Source: DASSUC01 sp035650075
Lineage (GTDB): Bacteria; Actinomycetota; Actinomycetes; Mycobacteriales; Micromonosporaceae
Assembly (NCBI GenBank): GCA_035650075.1
Contig: DASRII010000140.1
Coordinates: 1 to 27,277 of the forward strand
Reading direction: 5' to 3'
DNA length: 27,277 bases
Shown here: one piece after another, positions 21,336-27,277 of the stretch
How the letters are laid out: each line of letters opens with the position of its first letter
Position numbering within the stretch: the first letter of the stretch is position 1
Translations under genes and position numbers: made by a program
The notes under the pieces: generated by a model
Told to the model about the DNA's origin: nothing
The model's input: the letters and a program-made list of their open reading frames with translations, nothing else
Database searches by the model: none

Positions 21336-22997
21336 ATGCGTGCACCAAGGCTCAAGGCCGTGATCGCGGCTGCCGCGGTCGCCGTCCTCGGTCTCGCCGG
21401 ATGCGCAAAGAGTGAGCGTGATTCGGGTGCCACCGCGGACCGGACGCTGGTCTTCGGCGTGGCTGGCGACGCGAAGGTCCTCGACCCGGCCCTCGCCAGT
21501 GACGGTGAGTCCCTGCGCGTCGCGCGGCAGATCTACCAGACGCTGGTCCAGCCCGAAGAGGGCGGCGCGAAGATCGTGGCGGGCCTGGCGGAGAGCTTCA
21601 CGCCCGACTCGACCGGTCTGGTGTGGACCTTCAAGCTCAAGCAAGGCGTGAAGTTCCACGATGGAACCGACTTCAACGGCGACGCGGTATGCAAGAACTT
21701 CGATCGCTGGTTCAATTTCGCGGGTCTCATGCAGAGCCCCGACGTCTCCGCGTACTGGCAGGACATCTTCGGCGGGTTCGCCAAGAACGAGGACGCCTCG
21801 TTGCCGCCGAGCCTGTTCAAGTCCTGCACCGTCAAGGACGCGTCCACAGTGGACGTCGCGATCACCCGGGTGACGAGCAAGTTCCCGGCCGCGCTCGCGC
21901 TGCCGTCGTTCTCCATCTCCAGCCCGACCGCGCTGACCCAGTTCAACGCGGACAAGATCGGCGGTACCGCCGACAACATCACGTACCCGGAGTACGCGAT
22001 GGGGCACCCGACCGGCACCGGCCCGTACAAGTTCGTCAAGTGGGACACCGCCAACAAGACGATCCAGCTCGAGCGGTACGACGGCTTCGTCGGTGGACCG
22101 AAGGCCAAGATCAAGACTCTGATCTTCAAGACGATCTCCGACCTCAACGCCCGCAAGCAGGCGCTGCAGAGCAACGAGATCCAGGGGTACGACCTGGTCG
22201 CGCCCGCTGACGTTCCGCTCCTCAAGGGCCAGGGCTACAACGTGCTGACCCGGCCGGCGTTCAACGTCCTCTACCTGGCGATCAACCAGAGCGGCAACCC
22301 GGCGCTGGCCGACGTCCGGGTCCGGCAGGCGATCGCGTACGCGATCAACCGGGACGCGATCGTCAAGTCGAAGTACCCCGAGGGCTCGACCGTTGCGATC
22401 AACTTCCACCCGCCGTCCCTCGAGGGGTACAACGACGCGGTCACCAAGTACCCGTACGACAAGGAGAAGGCCAAGTCGCTGCTCGCCGCGGCCGGTGCCA
22501 CGAACCTGACACTGCGGTTCCACTACCCGACCGAGGTGACGCGCCCGTACATGCCGGCGCCGCAGGAGATCCACGAGCTCATCAAGGCTGACCTGGAAGC
22601 CGTAGGCATCAAGATCCAGGCCATCCCGCTCAAGTGGAACCCCGACTACCTCAACGCGGTCACCAGCGGCAAGGCGCACGACCTGCACCTGCTGGGCTGG
22701 ACCGGTGACTACGGCGACGCCTACAACTTCATCGGTACCTTCTTCGACCGGCAGAAGGACGAGTGGGGTTACAACAACCCCGACCTGTTCGCGCAGTTCA
22801 AGGCCGCCGACTCGGAGCCGGACATGGCCAAGCGCGCCGAGCTGTACAAGGCTCTCAACGCGAAGCTGCTCGAGTTCCTGCCGGGTGTGCCGATCGCGCA
22901 CGGTCCGCCGTCGCTCGTCCTGGCGAAGAACGTGACCGGCGTGAAGGCAAGCCCGCTCACCGACGAGCGGTACTACACGGCCGAATACACGTCCTGA
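21336..22997 (+). CDS. Dipeptide/oligopeptide ABC transporter substrate-binding lipoprotein
   Basis: The protein has 553 residues and belongs to solute-binding protein family 5. The signal peptide ends LAGC with the lipidated Cys at 23. Family landmarks include LVFGVAGDAKVLDPALASDGESLRV, LVWTFKLKQGVKFHDGTDFNGDAV (the family 5 signature), GTGPYKFVKWD, DVRVRQAIAYAINRDAIV and PGVPIAHGPPSLVLAKNVTG. It captures peptides or a related solute outside the membrane and delivers it to the permeases. Ligand specificity cannot be read. AGAGGTG lies upstream of the ATG. A strong hairpin separates it from the permease genes, as expected for a binding protein made in excess. Confidence 0.94.
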   Translation: MRAPRLKAVIAAAAVAVLGLAGCAKSERDSGATADRTLVFGVAGDAKVLDPALASDGESLRVARQIYQTLVQPEEGGAKIVAGLAESFTPDSTGLVWTFKLKQGVKFHDGTDFNGDAVCKNFDRWFNFAGLMQSPDVSAYWQDIFGGFAKNEDASLPPSLFKSCTVKDASTVDVAITRVTSKFPAALALPSFSISSPTALTQFNADKIGGTADNITYPEYAMGHPTGTGPYKFVKWDTANKTIQLERYDGFVGGPKAKIKTLIFKTISDLNARKQALQSNEIQGYDLVAPADVPLLKGQGYNVLTRPAFNVLYLAINQSGNPALADVRVRQAIAYAINRDAIVKSKYPEGSTVAINFHPPSLEGYNDAVTKYPYDKEKAKSLLAAAGATNLTLRFHYPTEVTRPYMPAPQEIHELIKADLEAVGIKIQAIPLKWNPDYLNAVTSGKAHDLHLLGWTGDYGDAYNFIGTFFDRQKDEWGYNNPDLFAQFKAADSEPDMAKRAELYKALNAKLLEFLPGVPIAHGPPSLVLAKNVTGVKASPLTDERYYTAEYTS

Positions 22998-23008
22998 CCT
23001 GTTGGTAG

Positions 23009-23041
23009 GTGGTGGCCGGAGCGGTACGCTCCGGCCACCAC
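23009..23041 (+). terminator. 15-bp hairpin between binding-protein and permease genes (attenuator or mRNA stabiliser)
   Basis: GTGGTGGCCGGAGCG at 23009-23023 pairs perfectly with 23027-23041 around a GTA loop. It lies 11 nt past the binding-protein stop and 37 nt before the permease ATG. The position suits partial termination or 3'-end protection that raises binding-protein levels relative to the permeases. Confidence 0.65.
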
Positions 23042-23078
23042 TCCCGTCTTTGCAGGTGCTTACCCCAAGGACAGTCGA

Positions 23079-24083
23079 ATGTTCCGCTTCATCGTCAGAC
23101 GGCTGTTACAGATCATCCCCACGCTGTTCGGCCTGTCGGTTTTGTTGTTCATCTGGCTGCACCGGTTACCCGGCGGCCCGGAGACCGCGATCCTGGGCGA
23201 ACGCGGCACTCCGGAACTGCGGGCCGCGATCCGCCGCAGCATGGGCCTGGACCAGCCACTGTGGATCCAGTACGGGCGCTTCATGAAGCGGCTGCTCACT
23301 GGTGACCTCGGCAATTCCATCAATACGAAGCGTCCGGTCACCACGGAGTTCCTGGAGCGGTTCCCTGGCACGATCGAGCTGACCTCGGTCGCGCTGCTGA
23401 TCGCGATTGGCATCGGTATCCCGCTGGGCTACCTGGCCGCGCGGCGCCGGGGGAGCTTTCTCGACAGTGCCACGGTGGGCGGCGCGCTGCTCGGCATCTG
23501 CGTACCGATCTTCTTCCTGGCCTACCTGCTCAAGCAGCTGTTCGCGGTCGAGCTCGGCTGGTTTCCCACGACTGGCCGGCAGGACGTGACCCTCGACGCG
23601 ACCCGGGTCACCGGTTTCTTCGTACTCGATGGTCTGATAACCCGTGAGTGGGACGCGGCCGCGGACGCGTTGTGGCACCTGATCCTGCCGGGCCTGGCGC
23701 TGGCCAGCATCCCGCTCGCGGCGATCGTCCGGATGACGCGGGCGAGCGTGCTGGAGGTGCTCGGCGAGGACTACGTCCGCACCGCCGAGGCGAAGGGCCT
23801 GACCGAGGCCGTCGTCCGCCGGCGGCACATCCTGCGCAACGCGATGCTGCCCGTCGCCACCACGATCGGTCTGCTGACCGGCGGTCTGCTGTCCGGCGCG
23901 GTACTCACCGAAACCGTGTTCGCGTTCACCGGCATCGGTCAGTTCATCGCCGAAGCGATCGACCGGCGGGACTATCCGGTCTTACAGGGCTTCATCCTCA
24001 TCATCGCGGTCATCTATGTACTGGTGAACCTCGCAGTCGATGTGTCGTATACCGTGATCGACCCGAGAGTGAGGGTCCGATGA
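23079..24083 (+). CDS. Peptide ABC transporter permease, DppB/OppB type
   Basis: The protein has 334 residues. The N-terminus MFRFIVRRLLQIIPTLFGLSVLLF is the classic DppB first helix, followed by the extracytoplasmic PGGPE region. Five further helices are predicted. The EAA coupling loop is DYVRTAEAKGLTEAVVRRRHILRNAMLP at about 231-258. The C-terminus ends in a helix and YTVIDPRVRVR. It pairs with the DppC-type permease to form the membrane channel. AAGGA lies before the ATG. Its TGA overlaps the ATG of the micro-ORF of repeat copy B, not the DppC start as usual. Confidence 0.95.
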   Translation: MFRFIVRRLLQIIPTLFGLSVLLFIWLHRLPGGPETAILGERGTPELRAAIRRSMGLDQPLWIQYGRFMKRLLTGDLGNSINTKRPVTTEFLERFPGTIELTSVALLIAIGIGIPLGYLAARRRGSFLDSATVGGALLGICVPIFFLAYLLKQLFAVELGWFPTTGRQDVTLDATRVTGFFVLDGLITREWDAAADALWHLILPGLALASIPLAAIVRMTRASVLEVLGEDYVRTAEAKGLTEAVVRRRHILRNAMLPVATTIGLLTGGLLSGAVLTETVFAFTGIGQFIAEAIDRRDYPVLQGFILIIAVIYVLVNLAVDVSYTVIDPRVRVR

Positions 24084-24199
24084 GCGGAGCGGCGCGCCGC
24101 GGCGTCTGGACTGAGGCGACACTCCGGCCTTCGGGCCGTTGTGTGGCGCCGAGGGAAGACGGCGCATGGGGCGCGCAGCGAAGCGGAGGCCAGCGATGA
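24080..24199 (+). repeat. Copy B of the micro-ORF repeat: intact 39-residue coupled ORF inside the importer operon
   Basis: The ATG at 24080 overlaps the permease stop (ATGA). The frame runs 39 codons (MSGAARRGVWTEATLRPSGR...) to a TGA at 24197-24199 that overlaps the ATG of the next permease at 24196, again ATGA. GATGAGC is present at both ends as a 7-bp direct repeat. The first 112 bp match copy A at 11365 at 99 positions. The core folds into a hairpin with a C(UUCG)G tetraloop (24125-24138). The peptide is Arg-rich, has one Cys and is not recognised. It may be a real small protein or only a device that carries ribosomes across the insert. Confidence 0.85.
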
Positions 24200-25167
24200 G
24201 CATCCTTACTCCGGGCAAGAAGATCGAGAAGCTGGATCGCCTGGCCGAGCTGGCCGCGGCCCACAGCGACGAGGGCGGCGAAAGCCTGTGGCGCGAGGCG
24301 TTCAAGCGGGTCCGGCGGAACCCGACCGCGATCGCGGGCGCGGTCGTCCTCGCGCTCTTCGTGCTCGTAGCTCTGATCGGCCCGTTCTTCGTGCCGTACT
24401 CGCCCACGGACACGAGCGCCAACGGCGTCGTGGTCTTCTCCGGGCGCGGCATCATCCCGGGTCCGTCCGCCGACCACTGGCTCGGCTACGACCAGCAGGG
24501 TCGAGACGAGTTCAGCCGGATCGTGGTCGGCGCGCGGCAGACGCTGCTCGTCGGCGTGGTGGCCACGCTGCTCGGGCTGGTCGTCGGCTCGCTGATCGGC
24601 GCGACCGCCGGGGCTGCGTACGGCCTGGCCGGACGCTGGGGCCGCCGCCTGGACAACGTGCTGATGCGCTTCGTCGACATGCTGCTGGCCATGCCCAGCC
24701 TGCTGCTGGCGGTTAGCATCGCGGCTCTGCTCGGTGCCAGCCTGACCACCGTGATGATCGCGGTCGGGGTGATCTCCGTACCCATCTTCGCCCGTCTGCT
24801 GCGCGGTTCGATGATCGCGCAGGCGAGCAACGACTACGTACTCGCCGCGACCGCACTGGGGATCCGGCGCACCCGGATCGCGTTGTCCCACGTGTTGCCG
24901 AATTCGCTCGGTCCGGTGATGGTACAGGCCACGCTGACACTGGCCACCGCCATCATCGAGGCCGCCGCCCTGTCGTTCCTTGGGCTGGGCAACCCGAACT
25001 CGGAGACACCCGAGTGGGGCGTGATGCTGGCCCAGGCGCAGACCTACCTCGACGCCAACATCGGTCTGGCCATCTATCCGGCGTTGGGCATCATCATCAC
25101 CGCCCTGGGCTTCACCTTGCTCGGTGAGGCGATGCGCGAGGCGCTCGACCCGAAGCTGAGGACCTAG
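24196..25167 (+). CDS. Peptide ABC transporter permease, DppC/OppC type
   Basis: The protein has 323 residues from the ATG at 24196; a longer frame from 24139 lies inside the repeat and was rejected. A cytoplasmic N-terminal part with SLWREAFKRVRRNPTAIAGAVVLALFVLVALIGPF is the OppC N-terminal domain plus first helix. GPSADHWLGYDQQGRDEFSRIVVGARQTLLVG is a strong family block. The EAA loop is NDYVLAATALGIRRTRIALSHVLPN, near residue 212. It partners the DppB-type permease. Translation is expected to be coupled to the micro-ORF of repeat copy B. The stop lies 3 bp before the first ATPase gene. Confidence 0.95.
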   Translation: MSILTPGKKIEKLDRLAELAAAHSDEGGESLWREAFKRVRRNPTAIAGAVVLALFVLVALIGPFFVPYSPTDTSANGVVVFSGRGIIPGPSADHWLGYDQQGRDEFSRIVVGARQTLLVGVVATLLGLVVGSLIGATAGAAYGLAGRWGRRLDNVLMRFVDMLLAMPSLLLAVSIAALLGASLTTVMIAVGVISVPIFARLLRGSMIAQASNDYVLAATALGIRRTRIALSHVLPNSLGPVMVQATLTLATAIIEAAALSFLGLGNPNSETPEWGVMLAQAQTYLDANIGLAIYPALGIIITALGFTLLGEAMREALDPKLRT

Positions 25168-25170
25168 ACC

Positions 25171-26175
25171 ATGGCGCTGCTGGAGGTGTCCGACCTGTCT
25201 GTCCTGTTTGGACGGCGGGGTCAGCGTGAGGTGCGCGCGGTGGACGGTGTCTCGTTCACTGTGGACGCTGGCGAGGTCATCGGGCTCGTCGGTGAGTCCG
25301 GCTGCGGCAAGAGCGTCACGTCGCTGGCCATCATGGGACTGTTACGCGGACCCGGGGTGAAGATCGGTGGCGGGGCCAACTTCGACGGTACCGAGCTGTT
25401 GCGGATGGACGAGCGCGCGATGCGGGACATCCGCGGTCGCGACATCGCGATGGTCTTCCAGGACCCGCTGTCGTCGCTGAACCCGGTCGTACCGATCGGC
25501 GTACAGGTCGTCGAGGTGCTGGCTCGGCACCGCGGGATGGGCGGCGACGAGGCCAGGAAGGAAGCGGCATCGCTGCTCGACCGCGTCGGCATTCCGGACC
25601 CGAACCGGCGGCTGAAGGAGTACCCGCACCAGCTCTCCGGCGGCATGCGCCAGCGAGCGCTCATCGCGATGGCGGTGGCTTGCCAGCCCCGGCTACTCAT
25701 CGCGGACGAGCCGACCACCGCGCTCGACGTGACGATCCAAGCGCAGATCCTGGAGTTGTTGAAGGACCTGGTACGCGAGTCCGGTACCGCCCTCATCATG
25801 ATCACACACGACCTGGGTGTGGTGGCCGGGATGTGCGAGACCATCAACGTGCTTTACGCCGGCAAGGTAGTGGAGACCGCCCTGCGCAAGGAGTTGTTCG
25901 CCCGGCCCCGGCACCCGTACACGGTTGGACTGCTCGCCTCGATCCCGCGGCTGGACGCGGTCCGGGGCGAGAAGCTGACGCCGATCCGGGGCTCGGTGCG
26001 GGACCTGCTGCCATGGGCCGAGGGCTGCGCGTTCGCGCCCCGTTGCGACCGGCGGGTCGAGGCATGCCTGGCGGGTACGCCGGGGTTCACCGGCGGCGGT
26101 CACGAGTACCGCTGCTTGAACCCGGTACCGCTGGGCGCCGTGCCGGTGCAGGAGACGCTCGAGGAGGTGGTCTGA
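25171..26175 (+). CDS. Peptide ABC transporter ATPase, DppD/OppD type
   Basis: The protein has 334 residues. Walker A GESGCGKS is at 41-48, the Q-loop in VFQDPLSSLNP, the signature LSGGMRQR, Walker B LLIADEPTTALD and the switch His in MITHDLG. The C-terminal extension has the Cys-containing oligopeptide/dipeptide module (GCAFAPRCDRRVEAC...HEYRCL), which in related proteins can bind an iron-sulphur cluster. It forms a heterodimer with the next ATPase. The ATG follows the permease stop by 3 bp, and its stop is 2 bp before the next start. Confidence 0.95.
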   Translation: MALLEVSDLSVLFGRRGQREVRAVDGVSFTVDAGEVIGLVGESGCGKSVTSLAIMGLLRGPGVKIGGGANFDGTELLRMDERAMRDIRGRDIAMVFQDPLSSLNPVVPIGVQVVEVLARHRGMGGDEARKEAASLLDRVGIPDPNRRLKEYPHQLSGGMRQRALIAMAVACQPRLLIADEPTTALDVTIQAQILELLKDLVRESGTALIMITHDLGVVAGMCETINVLYAGKVVETALRKELFARPRHPYTVGLLASIPRLDAVRGEKLTPIRGSVRDLLPWAEGCAFAPRCDRRVEACLAGTPGFTGGGHEYRCLNPVPLGAVPVQETLEEVV

Positions 26176-26177
26176 TC

Positions 26178-27275
26178 GTGGGCGAGAACCTCGTCGAGGT
26201 ACGCGATCTGAAGGTGCACTTCCCGATCACCCGAGGCGTGATATTCGACCGCGTGATCGGCCACGTCAGGGCCGTCGACGGTGTCGACCTGGCGGTACCG
26301 CGGGGTAAGACGTACGGCCTCGTCGGCGAGTCGGGTTGTGGCAAGACCACACTGGGTCGGGCGCTGCTGCGGCTCGCTCCGATCACGTCGGGCAGCGTGC
26401 TGTTCGACGGCGCGGACCTGGCGACGATGGGACCCGAACTGCTGCGCGCTACCCGCCGGCGTATGCAAATGATCTTCCAGGACCCACTGTCCAGTTTGGA
26501 TCCACGGCAGAACGTGGAGTCGATTCTCGTCGAAGGGCTCGCCGCGCACGGCATCGGCGCGTCCCGCGCGGAGCGCCGCAAGGTCGTCCTGAAGACGCTC
26601 GACGCCGTCGGCCTGCCGCAGTGGGCGCTGTCCCGCTACCCGCACGAGTTCTCCGGCGGGCAGCGCCAGCGCATCGGGATCGCCCGCGCGCTGGTGCTGG
26701 GTCCCGAGCTCATCGTCGCCGACGAGCCAGTGTCCGCATTGGACGTTTCGATCCAGGCGCAGGTGCTCAACCTGCTCGACGAGCTGCAGGACGAGCTCGG
26801 GCTGACGTACCTGGTCATCGCGCACGACCTGGCGGTCGTCCGGCACATCTCCGACATCGTCGGCGTGATGTATCTCGGTGCGCTGGTGGAGGAGGCGCCC
26901 AGCGACGACCTGTACCGCACGCCGCTGCACCCGTACACTCGCGCGCTCATGTCGGCCGTGCCGGTGCCCGACCCCGAGGTCGAGGATCGCCGGGAACGGA
27001 TCCTGCTCGCCGGTGACCTGCCGTCGCCGGCCAACCCGCCGGCCGGCTGCCGGTTCCACACCCGGTGCCCGTGGGCGCAGCCGACCCGGTGCGCGGACGA
27101 GCGGCCGCAGCTTCGCTCGCTCGACGGCGACGTCCACCGGGTGGCCTGCCACTGGGCCGAGGACATCGCCGCCGGCCGGTTGCGGCCGCACGAGGTACGG
27201 GTCGAACTGGTACGCCAGCCCTCCGAGTCCCCGATCGAAGTCGCCGTCCCGACCGAGCCCGCCCCGTACCTGTAG
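26178..27275 (+). CDS. Peptide ABC transporter ATPase, DppF/OppF type
   Basis: The protein has 365 residues from the GTG at 26178, with GAGGAGGTGG upstream inside the preceding gene. A much longer frame from 25680 is open only because it lies over the previous ATPase gene. N-terminal LVEVRDLKVHFPITRGVIFDRVIGHVRAVDGV is typical of DppF. Walker A GESGCGKT is at 50-57, followed by FQDPLSSLDPRQ, signature FSGGQRQR, Walker B LIVADEPVSALD and switch His in VIAHDLA. The C-terminal Cys module reads GCRFHTRCPWAQPTRC. The gene ends 2 bp before the window edge, so any further operon genes cannot be seen. Confidence 0.95.
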   Translation: MGENLVEVRDLKVHFPITRGVIFDRVIGHVRAVDGVDLAVPRGKTYGLVGESGCGKTTLGRALLRLAPITSGSVLFDGADLATMGPELLRATRRRMQMIFQDPLSSLDPRQNVESILVEGLAAHGIGASRAERRKVVLKTLDAVGLPQWALSRYPHEFSGGQRQRIGIARALVLGPELIVADEPVSALDVSIQAQVLNLLDELQDELGLTYLVIAHDLAVVRHISDIVGVMYLGALVEEAPSDDLYRTPLHPYTRALMSAVPVPDPEVEDRRERILLAGDLPSPANPPAGCRFHTRCPWAQPTRCADERPQLRSLDGDVHRVACHWAEDIAAGRLRPHEVRVELVRQPSESPIEVAVPTEPAPYL

Positions 27276-27277
27276 GC

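Noticed and set aside
24139..24195. Upstream start for the DppC-type permease
   Set aside because: It falls inside repeat copy B; the ATG at 24196 overlaps the micro-ORF stop and gives a normal N-terminus.
25680..26177. 166-residue extension of the DppF-type ATPase
   Set aside because: It lies entirely over the DppD-type ATPase gene in another frame; GTG 26178 has a strong ribosome site and gives the family N-terminus.

Overview
The window is chromosomal DNA from a high-GC Gram-positive bacterium (Actinomycetota), most likely a member of the Micromonosporaceae or a close relative. The evidence is very high third-position GC, frequent GTG starts, many 4-base ATGA/GTGA gene overlaps, a tRNA-deaminase-associated protein next to tadA, and the order tRNA-Ser, SRP RNA, dnaX, ybaB, recR. 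The genus is an inference. I see no prophage, complete insertion sequence or CRISPR array.

Layout. (1) 1-5.4 kb: a four-helix membrane protein, a PHP phosphoesterase with a helix-hairpin-helix N-terminus, methylthioribose-1-phosphate isomerase (mtnA), prephenate dehydrogenase (tyrA), a secreted beta-propeller-like protein and a small membrane protein. (2) 5.4-7.8 kb: a 55-residue basic protein, the TadA-associated protein, tadA, and a convergent TetR-regulator/thioesterase pair. (3) 7.8-13.4 kb: a sensor kinase and OmpR-type regulator diverge from a four-gene efflux cassette: a lipoprotein with a duplicated Cys module, a periplasmic adaptor with a peptidoglycan-binding domain, a MacB-type ATPase and a permease. 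(4) 13.4-15.1 kb: an LLM-class oxidoreductase, deoD and tRNA-Ser(CGA). (5) 15.1-18.0 kb: a 0.6 kb gene-free stretch, three exported or membrane proteins of unknown function, and tRNA-Ser(GGA). (6) 18.0-21.1 kb: SRP RNA, dnaX, ybaB and recR. (7) 21.3-27.3 kb: a complete dipeptide/oligopeptide ABC importer operon (binding protein, two permeases, two ATPases).

The most unusual signal is a family of short repeats at gene starts. Two 112-bp copies, at 11365 and 24080, differ at 13 positions without gaps. The copy at 24080 lies between the two importer permeases and encodes a 39-residue micro-ORF. Its start overlaps the upstream stop codon and its stop overlaps the downstream start codon, both as ATGA, so translational coupling is kept across the insert. 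The copy at 11365 has lost its exit start and stop and is fused in frame to the efflux ATPase. A third copy (1750-1797, minus strand) has lost its middle but still encodes a 15-residue micro-ORF ending in ATGA over the start of the PHP gene. A fourth, degenerate relative lies behind recR.

Promoters can be calibrated here. Both tRNA genes and the SRP RNA have a TAnnnT box exactly 7 nt before the mature 5' end. The same box sits 6-7 nt before the start codons of at least six ORFs, which predicts leaderless transcripts.
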